Assembly: GCA_028015205.1 (NCBI GenBank)
Contig: JAPWFG010000021.1
Location: 2,356,001-2,420,000 of the forward strand
DNA length: 64,000 nucleotides
Direction of reading: 5' to 3'
Origin: Mytilisepta virgata
Taxonomy: Eukaryota; Mollusca; Bivalvia; Mytilida; Mytilidae
Below, piece after piece: positions 46,530 through 58,033 of the stretch. Position numbers and translations under genes: made by a program. Numbering within the stretch: the stretch's first letter is position 1; the number at the start of each line of letters is the position of its first letter. Under the pieces are notes generated by a model. It was not told where the DNA came from. It was given only the letters and a program-made list of their open reading frames with translations, and did no database searches.

Positions 46530-48385
46530 CTAGAGGCTCAGAGGGCTGCGCCTGTATCACTCACCTGGCATGAAAGCCATTTTTATTAATGTCCAATGTA
46601 CAATGTATCTCAAAGAGAGAAGTCACTTCTCCCTATCATTATGAAGTGTGGTAAGCCTTGTAGGAACCAAATTTTTCTTCATCAAGGTCCGTCTACTTAG
46701 AGGTCAGCATATTTTTAAATTTAGCGGTCCTCCAGAAGGTTTTTGTCGAGCCTTCGACTTTTGTCGAAAAAGCGAGACATAGCGATCCTACATTCCGTCG
46801 TCGTCGTCGGCGGCGTCCACAAATATTCACCCTGTGGTTAAAGTTTTTGAAATTTTAATAACTTTCTTAAACTATCCTGGATTTTTACCAAACTTGGACA
46901 GAGGCTTGTTTATGATCATAAGATAGTATCCAGAAGGAAATTTTGTAAAAAAAAAATTCCGGTTTTTCCGTATTTTACTTATAAATGGACTTAGTTTTTC
47001 TGCCAGGAAACATTACATTCACTCTGTGGTTAAAGTTTTTAAAATTTTAATAACTTTCTTAAAATATCCTGGATTTGTACCAAACTTGGACAGAAGCTTG
47101 TTTATGATCATAAGATAGTATCCAGAAGTAAATTTTGTAAAATAAAAATTCCAGTTTTTCTGTATATTACTTATAAATGGACTTAGTTTTTCTGCCAGGA
47201 AACATTACATTCATTCTGTGGTTAAGTTTTTAAAATTTTAATAACTTTCTTAAACTATCCTGGATTTGTACCAAACTTGGACAGAAGCTTGTTTATGATC
47301 ATAATATAGTATCCAGAAGTAAATTTAGTAAAAAAAAAAAAAATTTTTCCGTATTTTACTTATAAATGGACTTAGTTTTTCTGCCAGGAAACATTACATT
47401 CACTCTGTGGTTAAAGTTTTTAAAATTTTAATAACTTTCTTAAACTATCCAGGAATTTTACCAAATTTGGACAGAAGCTTGTTTATGATATAAAGATTGT
47501 ATCCAGGAGAAAATTTTGTAAAATATTTATTTCTGTTTTTCAGTTTTTTATGTATAAATGGACTTAACATTGCATTCTATTATGTGCATTCACCTATCAC
47601 ACTGAAAATATAGACAACATCAAAAGTAGGCGAGACACTGGGTTCCGCGGAACCCTTACGAATTTTTGCATGTATTTCCCATAAGTCTTTTGTTAACCTA
47701 AGTCTTCTGCTAGTGGCCATCTTGAATGAGGGATTGGCACAAAAGTAACAACACTTGGTCAGCACCTTATGAGGAACGTTCATGCCATGTTTGGTTTCAA
47801 GCAATACTGTAATTCTATAGATTTTTGCTATATGCCATAGACACTATCTGTCAAGTTTGGCTCTATTTGGCAAAGCAGTTATAGAGAATTTTTTTAAAAT
47901 CAACCAATCAGAAACAAGAATTGTGCATGGGGGCAATGTTTGTCGCCTGAACTGGGCAAAAGGAGGAAACTAAAAAAACTCCCACTGATGCTTCCTGTCA
48001 AGTTTCGTTCTATTTGGCCATGCGGTTTCAGATAAGAAGCTTTCTTTATATCGGCCAACCAAAAACAAGATTTGACCATGGCAGCCATGCTTGTCGTCCA
48101 ATCAGGATGACAAAAATTAATTTCATAAAAGAATTTCCATAGATGCTCCAGATTGCCCGATCGGGACGAAATGAGGAAAGTTTGTAAAGAAACTCCCATA
48201 GATGGTTCCTGTCAGGTTTCGTTCCATTTGGCCAAGCGATTTCAGAGGAGAAGAATTTTTTATATCAGCCAATCAGAATTAAGAACTGCCAATTGCGGCC
48301 ATATCTGTAGTCCGATCGGAACGAAATGAGGAAACTTTATAAAGGACCCCCATATATGCTTCCTGTCAATTTAATTTCATTTGGC
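46530..48385 (-). mobile_element. Left arm of a 3.5-kb inverted pair of AGCTCACC-family elements
   Basis: Outer end ctagaggctcagagggctgc is the family 3' terminus inverted. The 3' module (46560-46740 and 47665-47820) is split by a nested element. Units with aaacaagaattg-type text follow up to the centre near 48376-48395 (ttggccacagggccaa). Confidence 0.85.
46745..47660 (+). mobile_element. Nested GTCGAG-headed element
   Basis: Head gtcgagccttcgacttttgt then cgaaaaagcgagacata, a cgtcgtcgtcgtcggcggcg run, four units of about 180 bp (taactttcttaaactatcct, caaacttggacagaagcttg, tttatgatca), end ggcgagacactgggttccgc then ggaaccctta, with a 7-bp-arm hairpin. It interrupts text that is continuous in the copies at 33.46 and 49.81 kb. 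Confidence 0.85.
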
Positions 48386-50015
48386 CACAGGGCCAAATGG
48401 AATCAAAGTTAACAGGAAGCATCTATGTAAGGTCCTTTATAAAGTTTTTCGTACTGATCAGACAACAAACATGGCCGCCATTTGCAATTGTTTTTTCTGG
48501 TTGGCTGAGTTTTCAAAAAAAAATCTCTGAAACTGCTTAGCCAAATGGAACACAACTTGATAGGAAGCATATGTGGAGGGTGCTTTATACAGTTTCTTCA
48601 TTTTGTTACGATTGGACTACAAATATGGCCACAATGGGCAGTTCTTGTTTCTGATTGGCTGATACAGAAGAATCTTCTCTGAAATAGCTTGGCCAAATGA
48701 AACGAAACTTGACAGGAAGCATCTATTTAAGGTTCTTTACAAAATTTCCTCATTTCGTCCTGAGCGGGCAACAGACATGGCCACCATGGGAAATTCTTGT
48801 TTTTCATTGGTTGATTTTTTTTCTCTTGAACTTACTAAGCCAAATGGAACGAAACTTGACGGAAAGCATCTATGGGAGGTTCTTAAGAAATTTTCCTCAT
48901 TTTGTGCCGATCGGACTACAGATATGGCATCCATGGGCAGTTCTTGTTTCTGATTGGCTGATATAAAAAAATCTCTGAAATCGCTTGACCAAATGGAACG
49001 AAACTTGATAAAAAGCATATATGGGAGGTTCTTTATGAACATTTTCCTCATTTTGTCCCGATCGGACTACAAATATGGCCGTCATGGGCAGTTCTTGTTT
49101 CTGATTGGCTAATATAAAAGAAATCTCCCTGAAGTCGCTTGGCCAAATAGAACGAAACTTGACTGGAAGCATCTATGGGAGGTTCTTTACAAAATTTTCT
49201 CATTTTGTCCCGCTCAGGCAACAAACATGGCCGTCATGGGCAATTCTTGTTTCTCATTGGTTGATTTAAAAATACATTGTTTTCTCTGGAACTGCTTGGC
49301 CAAAACTGTTAGCGAAACTTGACAGGAAGCATCTATGGAAATTCTTTTATGAAATTAATTTTTGTCATCCTAATTGGACGAAAAGAATGTCTGCCTTGGG
49401 CAATTATTGTTTCTGATGGGCTGAATAAAAGAAATCTCTGAAACCGCTTGGCCAAATGTAACGAAACTTGACAGGAATCATCTGTGGGAAGATTTTTTTA
49501 CCAAGTTTCCTCATTTTGTCCAGATCAGGCGACAAACATGGCCGCCATGGACAATTGTTGTTTCTGATTTGTTGATTAAAAAAAAAAATCTCTGAAACTG
49601 CTTGGCCAAATAGAGCCAAACTTGACAGAAAGTGTCTATGGCATATAACAAATGTCTACAGAACTGTACTATTGCTTGAAACTAAACATAGCCTGAATGT
49701 TCCTCTTAAGGTGCTGGCCAAGTGTTGTTATTTTGGTGCCAATCCCTCATTCAAGATGGCCACCAGCAGAGGACTTGAATTAACATAAGACCTATGGGAA
49801 ATACATCCAAAAACCTTCTGGAGAACGGCCAAATTTTAGAATATGCTGACCTGTATAAAATAAAAGTACCTTGATGGAGAAAAATTTGGTTCCTACAAGG
49901 CTTACCACACTTCATAATGATAGGGAGATGTGACTTCTCTCTTTGAGGTAAATTGTACATTGTACATCAATAAAAACGGCTTTCATGCCAGGTGAGCGAT
50001 ACAGGCTCAGCCCTG
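48386..50015 (+). mobile_element. Right arm of the inverted pair of AGCTCACC-family elements
   Basis: About seven units (cttggccaaatggaacgaaa, cttgacaggaagcatctatg) in + orientation, then the 3' module (49640-49960) and ggctttcatgccaggtgagc, gatacaggctcagccct. The last bases of the usual terminus are missing. Confidence 0.85.
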
Positions 50016-50282
50016 TTAGTTATTATACATGTATGTCATTTTTTTATATATTCATATTCACCTAAGACACATTGATAAAATTTACAATATAAAGTGCAAA
50101 CATCAATGACACTAATCTTGTGACAGAAATCCCCCAAAAATCATTGGTGGTAAGTAATTCAGGAAAATCCGTAAACATGGACATCGATAGCAATTTCAGG
50201 ACATATACGGCAATTTATATGCATTTCTTATTTTTCTGTAAATCACGTATTTTGATTAGAAAAAAAACAGCGAAGTCCTTTA

Positions 50283-51719
50283 TTAGCTCACCTTTCCTAA
50301 AAGGAAATGTGAGCTTTTGCCATCACTTGGCGTCCGTCGTCGTCTGTCGTCGTCGTTAACAATTTTTCAAACATCTTCTCTGAAACTCCTAAATGGATTT
50401 GGATAAAACTTAGCATGATTGTTCCTTAAGGTATCCTGCACAAAGTTTATGCTTCGATTTTTGATCCGTCGAAAAACATGGCCACTGTTACTAAAAATAG
50501 AACATAGGGGTCAAACAACAGTTTTTCGAAAATATCTAAAAAATCATTAGGTTACGGCAAATTCTGGCAGGTTGAAAGTGTTCAGCATGATGAGAGCTAC
50601 CTGTGTGCTGATTTTCGTGAAAATCTGTCAACTGATGTTAGAGTTATTGACCTTTTTTGACATTTTGGGCTTTTTTTATGTTATTATGTCCCACATGTCC
50701 ACCCTTACTTAAAATAGAACTCAGGGGTCAAAATGCTGTTTTTGCTATTTTTTCCTGAATTATAGAAAGAAAATGAAGATGAAAGCTACTTTCAAGGTAA
50801 ACATCGCCCCTTTAAGGTGCCATTGAGTTGAATGGTGATGATGAAAGTTTGTTTTGGACGGCCATTTTTAAAATGGCTGCCATTTTCCCCGCCATTTTTT
50901 ACACTTGCTAGGATTTCAACAATATTTGGTTTTTAAAGTAAACATGGTATCCTTAGTGAATGGTGATGATGAGATTTTTGGTATGGAGCATCTATGGAAG
51001 GTCCTTTGGGAAATTGCATAACTCATCATGGTCCGAGAAACAAAATGGCCGCCATGAGCATTTACAAGTTCTGACTGGTTGAAATGTAAACCTTCTTCTC
51101 CTTACAAACCGTAAAGCCAAATGAACTGATTTTTGATATAAAACATCTATAGAAGGTCCTTTACAAAATTTGCATAAATCAACCTGGTCCGTGAAACAAA
51201 ATGGCTGCCATGAGCATTTACATGTTCTGATTGGTCAAAATTTAAAGCTTCTTCTCCTCTGAAACCTTAAAGCCAAATGAACTGATTTTTGGAATGGAGC
51301 ATCTATGGAAGGTCCTTTAGGACGTTTGCATAAATCTTTCCGGTCCGTGAAACAACTGAATGGCCGTCATGAGCATTTATATGTTCTGATTGGTCGAAAT
51401 TTAAAATTTCTTCTCCTCTGAAACCGTAAAGCCAAATGAACTGATTTTTGGTATGGAGCATCTATGGAAGGTCCTTTACAAACTTTGCATAAATCTTTCT
51501 AGTCCGTGAAACAAAATTGCCACCAGAAATCTTCATATGTTCTGATCGGTCGAAATTTAAAACTTCTCCTCTGAAACCGTTTGGCCAGTTAACTTATACT
51601 TGGTATGAAGCATTTATAGAAGATCATTTACAAAGTTTCCAGAAATCAATCTAGTCTGTCAAATCAAAAGTTTGTGACTGCCAGGTGAGCGATACAGGCT
51701 CAGCCCACTGAGCCTCTTG
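50283..51719 (+). mobile_element. AGCTCACC-headed element, complete
   Basis: Head ttagctcacctttcctaaaa then ggaaatgtgagc, gtccgtcgtcgtctgtcgtc, four or more units of about 150-160 bp (aaaccgtaaagccaaatgaa, ctgatttttggtatggagca, tctatggaaggtcctttac), end gccaggtgagcgatacaggc, agcccactgagcctcttg. Confidence 0.88.
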
Positions 51720-52029
51720 TATTCTATTTTTTCGCCCCTTTAAGGTGCCTCCTAACTTGTTTCATTCCGTTTCGTTTCGTTTCCCAAATTACCAATAGTC
51801 AAATATTCAACTTGATTTCATATGTTCTCAGATTTCAAATTTATACTTATGATTGCCAGGAATTCTTCCCGAAAATACTTCCGAGTAACATTGCAGACTA
51901 ATACGAAGTGTTACATTTAAGCAGTTGGATAGAACTCATTTCTCAAGGTAGGCTTTTTATCAAATTTCCAAAAAATCCTTATATGTTAGGGGGCAACATT
52001 TCAAATTATATATGGAATGTAGTAAATCT
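51720..52029. other. No recognised feature
   Basis: AT-rich intergenic sequence; nothing supported beyond a ttccgtttcgtttcgtttcc run at 51766-51785. Confidence 0.5.
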
Positions 52030-52548
52030 AGAAAGGCAAAGTACAGCAGATTTAAGAATGATACTATTGAAAAATTAGACTAAGTACTAATGATCTTAAA
52101 CAATACTGCAAATTCATAAATGATTTAAGAACTAAAAAAAAATGATTTCCCCTGACTTAGATGTCTTGCATGAACATTTTAAGAATTTACATAGTGCATG
52201 TAATAATAAATTTGAAAATAGAATGAAACAAATCGCCATTATGCTATCTGAAAAGGAACAAAGTTATATTGTGTTCAATCAGTTAGGTAAAGGAAATTTC
52301 CTGTGCTACTGCATCATTGGAAAAATGGAAAGCAAAAGGTTTAGACCAAATATTGAAACGAAATATGGCAAACAAGTCTTATTACCTTGTTTATCAAAAC
52401 TTTTCTTCTAGACATTATCCAGATTCATGGTCAAAAGGTTACATATCTCCTATATATAAATATGATGACCACATGGACCCTAATCACAATAACCAGCAAT
52501 TTAGGCAAAATTTTTAACAATATTGTGAACTCCAGATTGGATGATTTT
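52030..52548 (+). pseudogene. LINE reverse-transcriptase remnant, frameshifted
   Basis: Pieces in three frames match the start of a non-LTR reverse transcriptase: NDLKQYCKFINDLRTK, LDVLHEHFKNLHSACNNKF, EKWKAKGLDQILK, then YPDSWSKGYISPIYK ... MDPNHN and NLGKIFNNIVNSRLDDF. Stops and frameshifts separate them. The remnant is cut on the right by a TCTCGCC-type head at 52549. Confidence 0.8.
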
Positions 52549-52690
52549 TGTCTCGTTTGCGACGAAAAGTCGCGAAGGCGAGATATAGGTATTACTTTCC
52601 GGCGGCGGAGTAAACTTTTTTAAAACTTTAATAAATTTGCACATGTAATACCTACAATTAAGATTCATGGTCCACTCTCTCTGGAATTTG
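52549..52690 (+). mobile_element. Short TCTCGCC-headed element
   Basis: tttgtctcgtttgcgacgaa then aagtcgcgaaggcgagatat and ggtattactttccggcggcg, the same head as 33996. Only the head and a short tail remain. Confidence 0.75.
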
Positions 52691-53332
52691 ACCTCAATTG
52701 AATTCATATCGTTCTGTGTTTTTTGTTATTATAATCGGATGTTTCCACAAAATCGAATCATATTAACCATATATAAAAACCCGTTAATACTACATTATGA
52801 AGCAAATAACCCAGCTTGATATGACAATCGCGATTGTCTTCGGATTTATGCCAATCCAAGTATCGTGTTAGATTATAAAAGGGACGTGCTATAGTCTAAA
52901 ATCAGTCAAAATCCTAAAAAATCCTTATCCATGGCCTTTTGGAAGGATGACCGGAATATTTGCCTCACCTTTAGAAAGTGGCAAGCTACGCCACTGCACT
53001 GCAACCCGTTTCAGCTATTCGGGAGAGGTTCCAAGTGAAAGTACTATTTGTATTCCACTTACAATAGATGAAGAAACGGGTGGGTGGCAAGTGCTCGTAA
53101 TAGGTTACATGACATGTCCTTGAGCTAGGTGGATCAACATATAAAAAAGAAAGAAAAATCGACTTAAAAAACTTTAATCTATGGTTATTTATGTTCTTTC
53201 TCACTTGTGGTCATTATCCAGTTTAGAGATATAGATGTACCAATACATTGTATATGAATTGGGATTCATATATAAGCAATGTAAAATTTAAAAGTCACCA
53301 TTGCAAACCTCTGTATGGATCATACTTACCTA

Positions 53333-53467
53333 ATGCATCCACAGGGGCTCGTTACAATTGACACAGCATGTCATCTGTGACTGATCCGTCCCCGGTATTA
53401 TAGATCGCGGCCGGATCAGTCACCGATGACATACTGTGTCAATTGTAACAAGCCCCTGTGATGCATC
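53333..53467. repeat. Long near-perfect palindrome
   Basis: Arms of about 56 bp at 53333-53388 and 53411-53467 (acaggggctcgttacaattg against caattgtaacaagcccctgt; gtgactgatccg against cggatcagtcac) with a 22-base GC-rich loop. It would form a strong cruciform or hairpin. Probably a small foldback element. Confidence 0.9.
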
Positions 53468-53574
53468 TTAAGTGATTTTAATGATCCAGTCTACTACACA
53501 CAATTCCTGAGGTATGACATAAAAATTTCCCAAAGTCAATGAAACATGAATCTTAGGTATTTATATATTTATAT

Positions 53575-53790
53575 TCAGGACAATATTTTAGCTGTACAAA
53601 TCAAAATTGAAGGTCAAGGGTAAAGGTCATTGATTCTGTCAATAGCAACCGATGAAAAATTACCTTGCAACCATATATATGTATGTTCAGGACCCTATAT
53701 TTTAGTTGCACAAATCAAAATAGAAGGTCAGGGGTCAGGGTCATTTATACTGTCCACAGCAGTTGATGAAAAAGCAACTAGCAACCATTT
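53575..53790 (+). mobile_element. Fragment of AGCTCACC-family internal module
   Basis: Two units (agctgtacaaatcaaaattg, aaggtcaagg, tagcaaccgatgaaaaa, caaccatatatatgt) equal to the module at 44.94-45.23 kb. Confidence 0.75.
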
Positions 53791-55179
53791 ACACTGAAAC
53801 TCGGTTGTGTCGAAGTGCAGGTGACTTAAAGAAATATTTGACTAGTTCAGTGCTTCAAATCATCCGTATTCAGTTTTGATTTAATCCAGACACACAAATG
53901 TCCTTTTTGAATGTGATAAAAAAAATGTGCATTCGACTCGAGCATGTTAAAATAAAAAGTTGAATATTTTTGGAATTAATGGAATTAATGGGTAAAAAGT
54001 TGGGTCCGGTCAGCAACTTTGACATACAATTAATAGCTTTTCTAAAAAGCTAGCCGTCTCTTAGCTTTTTATTATTAAAGAGTATTATTTTTTATGTATT
54101 ATTAAGTGTTCGTAATATCATCACATTAAACTTTCACTTATTATACCTTTCAATCGATATATAACTTCATATTTTTTTTAAGTCTGTGTCTTGATGGCTT
54201 CTTTTGGGCTGCCTTTTTTTTACTAAAGGATATTCAAAGAGTTTATTTTTTTAATTGCCATACAGATATATATAATAGCCTTTATCTTTAAAGTTAACTT
54301 CTGAGACGTAAGGGGTAACATTTGACGATATCTATGACAATATTTATGTTGTGAAATGTATGATTGTGGTAAAATTTGAGAAATTTAACAATCATACATG
54401 TAAATACAATAAGGCTATTAATAAAAAGTACAAAGACTAGTATACATGTACTGAGTTAAATCAAGTTTTCAGCTCTTTCATATGAAAGACAAATCAGTGA
54501 TCTTCCCCTCGTTGGGTTAGTCAATCAGATCTATAGTTATTCTTATTCCAAATGAATGAATATTTTATTGGTCTAGAAATAATGAAATCGTGTTAATTGA
54601 GTCAAGTTTTGTGGAAATGAAGAAAGTACTAAAATAAAGAGTCCAAATCCGACACGTTGCAGGATTAGAAGACATTTACTAGGTTTCAATTTTCTAAACC
54701 AATCAACGTACTTGATTCATCTTTAGTCGGTATTATCTTCCAATCAGGTAGAAGATAGCACTCATTACGCAGACTGTCCACCATTCAACTCTTAATACCG
54801 TCTCCGAAGAGACGGTAACGATGAGACGGTAATCAATGGTATTCTGAGTATTCGACACAAACATGTTTGACTATAATATATTCAGGACTGTATGTTTGAG
54901 TTACATAGTCCAAGTTGACAATCAAAATTATTGAATTGATCCACCACTCATGTAAAATTTTGAATAGAAATACAAAATATTTATAAATATATCATAAATA
55001 ATTGTTATAAAAATAAATAAAAATACCCACTTAAGAACTAGTGTAACATTTTGAACATCTTCAGTTTCGTATGCAGAAGGGACTTCCGGTTATGTATTTT
55101 CTTAAAATAAAAGTTAACGAGTAGCGGGAGTAGTCGTAAACGACAGCTAACCGCCTCTCCCGTATGTTCACCTTTTTGA
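53791..55179. other. No gene recognised
   Basis: AT-rich sequence. I see only a short hairpin, accgtctccgaagagacggt, at 54797-54816 and no supported gene. Confidence 0.5.
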
Positions 55180-55700
55180 ACATGCAGTGTCTTAGAACTG
55201 GACCTTAAAGCAAAACTTAACCAGAGTCACTCATGCATAATATGTAGGTTAGGGTGATCCCATTTTCATATGGCACCTTCGTCAGTTATTTTCCAAGTTG
55301 CATCCACTGGTGAATAGTATACCTATATGACGTACAATGTCTTAGAACTGGACCTTAACGCAATACTTAACCAGAATCAGTCGAGCATAAAATGTAGGCC
55401 AGGGTGATCGAATTTTTATAGGAACCTTTGTTATTTTCAAATACGCATCCACTGGTGAAATATTATACCTATATGACTTACAGTGTCTTAGAACAGAACC
55501 TTCACGCAAAACTTAACCACAATCACTCATGCATAAAATGTATGTCAGGGTGATCCAATTTTAACACAGACCTTTGTTATTTTCAAAGACGCATCCACTG
55601 GTGAAATAATATACCGATATGACTTACAGTGTCTTAGAACTGAACCTTTATAAGGTTGGACGGACTGACGGACGGACGGACGAACCAAACGCTATACTGT
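55180..55700 (-). mobile_element. About 147-bp tandem units ending in a CGGACGGA run
   Basis: cagtgtcttagaactggac recurs at 55185, 55335, 55481 and 55627 (spacing 146-150), with cttaaccag and gcatccactggtgaa. The right end (ggacggactgacggacggac) is the inverse of the CCGT run near the heads of the other elements, so this is probably an antisense member of that class. Confidence 0.75.
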
Positions 55701-55899
55701 GAATTCATTTATTTTCGTGGATTTGGGAAAAAGACATATTCGTGCATGGATAATAACTTATTTTGTCAAAAACACAAAAGACCGGGATTGTTTTAGATAA
55801 ATTGGTCCAAAGTAACTAAACTTTCAGCCCTTTAACAGCTTGCGCAAAAAAAACTCTATAAAAATTGTTAGAATTGTTCCTAAGGATAGTTAAATCTTT

Positions 55900-56235
55900 A
55901 TCAAAATGCTACCTCCTCAGAACCAAACTGTATACATGTATTTGAATAACATGACATTACCGGCTAAGAACCAAAAGGTATTTGGTAAAAAAAATCGTTA
56001 TAACCTGCTCAGAACCAAACCACATAATATCTTAATACATTACCTGCTCAGAAGCAAAATATGTTTGGTAAAATTCGTTATTACCTCCTCAGAACCAAAC
56101 TATGTAATAGATTAATACGACATTACCTGCTCGGAACGAAAGAATATATGTTTAAATTCGTTAATACCTCCTCAGAACCATCCCGTATACATTTAATAGA
56201 TTAATATGACATTACCCGCTCAGAACATCCATAAA
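55900..56235 (+). repeat. Composite tandem repeat (cctcctcagaacc / cctgctcagaac)
   Basis: Alternating units of about 50-60 bp, each starting acctcctcagaaccaaac or acctgctcagaa and ending taatacattacc-like; together roughly 110-bp higher-order units. Non-coding. Confidence 0.85.
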
Positions 56236-56475
56236 ACTTTAATAAGGATGACTCCAACTTAGGAGCAACATACCCCTGTCTGAGCAACTTTTCTGTCAGG
56301 AGCCGGGCTCTGTCCAGGGAGTCAATGTATATGTCACAACCTCTGGGTAACGTACGAGTTGTGAAATAAATACTCTATACGCCGGCGCTTCTGGAATGTT
56401 GCCGCTCAAAATGGGAAGTTGACGATTGGACAGTCAAAGTCATCCCGTTTTGTATTCAGTATTCCTCTGTACAAT
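56226..56475 (-). pseudogene. Decayed retroelement polyprotein fragment (RT-associated)
   Basis: Antisense translation in three frames gives KRDDFDCPIVNFPF, NIPEAPAYRVFISQLVRY and LLTEKLLRQGYVAPKLE, in that order, with stops between them. I recall this motif series from a reverse-transcriptase-type protein repeated in mollusc and cnidarian genomes. The assignment is from memory and the clade is not settled. Clearly inactive. Confidence 0.6.
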
Positions 56476-56479
56476 GTCC

Positions 56480-57314
56480 CGTAATAATGCAAAATTAACT
56501 TTATATTTATAATTTAGGAATGACATTTTTTGGGTGTATACGGTTTGGGTAATAATGTCCAACCATAAGACACGAATGTAACCTTACAAACAGAACAATC
56601 AAAATAAGGATGATTAAAATTGCCGTCAAAAGCTAAGAAATGATTGGATAAATAAAGTTTATCAATGGTCATCTGAAACTCAATCACCAGCTTAGCAACT
56701 CCTTTAATGAATCAGTTCGTATTAATCTAGGATGTTACCTGAAAGCCTTTTCGGGAATCATGCCTTTTTGTAATTTTGGAATCTGAAGACCATATGAATT
56801 CATGTTGAATATTTACTGATTTTCCTTAATTACTTGCATTTATGATCTATTTGGAACTTTTGCAACAAGATTATTGCTACGGACGTTTGAATTTGTATTT
56901 ATATCGTAAATTTGATCAATGTGTCTTAGGTGTATATGCTTATAAAAAATGACATAAATGTATCTATAATGAAATCTATATGACTACTTCAATATCAAAA
57001 TTCCAATTATAAATATTTTTTTTATTGTAAATGGAACTTGCAAAATTTTGTTCATAAATGGACATAAATATATGAATAAATAAAGTAAAATCGCTGGATA
57101 TAAAGTAAAATAAAAATGCTTGTTAAAAATGACAATTGTTATTTTTGTTTTGCTACTTCAAATTAATTTATAAAGTTAAAAATTCGCATCCATCTATTTT
57201 GAAAATATTTGAGCAGAGGGGGGATTTTGATTTTGATCATCTTTATCAAACTCTGATGTTCTCAGGTGACGGAACAACTGTTACTGATGACCAATTTATA
57301 TATAAATAAATAAA
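56480..57314. other. No gene recognised
   Basis: AT-rich sequence without recognised repeats or coding signal. Confidence 0.5.
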
Positions 57315-57320
57315 AAGATA

Positions 57321-57681
57321 GGGCCACACCAAATTGATTTTTAGTTCTTGGGATTTGACCACTCCGATTTTCGGACTTTGTGAATTTTAAGAAATTTTGC
57401 CGCTTCATTTTCAAAAATGCTGAAAATTCCCCTCAAATTCTTCATTTTGCAAGAAATTAAAAATAAAAGTGTATGCTCGCTCCCCAAATTTGGTAAAATA
57501 TAAGGATTTTCTATTCTTTTTGCAATATTTTAGTTAAAAAAAATTGTGCCGCACGTAAATTTGATCTTCGCCTAAAAAAAAAATAGTCCTAAAAGAAAAA
57601 AAAATTAAAAGATTTCGCTCGCTCGCACCAATTTTTGCCGTAAAAACACCAAAGAACCAACAATCAAATTTGATGTGGCCT
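57321..57681. mobile_element. MITE with about 32-bp inverted ends
   Basis: Left end gggccacaccaaattgattt and right end aatcaaatttgatgtggcct are inverted copies, continuing to agttcttgg and ccaaagaac. An apparent 6-bp duplication aagata flanks both sides (57315-57320 and 57682-57687). The inside has a gctcgctcgca motif. A related end is at about 61470-61548. Confidence 0.8.
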
Positions 57682-58033
57682 AAGATAATATAAGAAACCT
57701 TAATGAAGATACTGCCTTCCGGGTTTATTATCTAGAACCAGACAGCAGTATATATACAGCAGGAAAATATCGAGGTTGTCCGAGTCACTAAGAAAACTTT
57801 CTTTTTCTTATTAACAAATGTTATGAATTTTTATGTAGAACCTGAAAAATTAAGGCTATTTTTCATCGAAACGCCATATAAGAATTTAATTTTCAGTCGG
57901 ACTTTAGTAAAATTGCTCATGAAATGTTTCTATGGTATAATCAAGTCTGTTTCCATGGTCAATTTCAATTCATTTTATTATTTTTTTTTTGGTGCTTGAA
58001 GCACTGCCTGTATTTTGCAATATATACATGTAT

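Noticed and set aside
48697..49172. Overlapping frames on both strands, 89-104 residues
   Set aside because: Both strands are open because of the repeated unit text of the AGCTCACC family; not genes.
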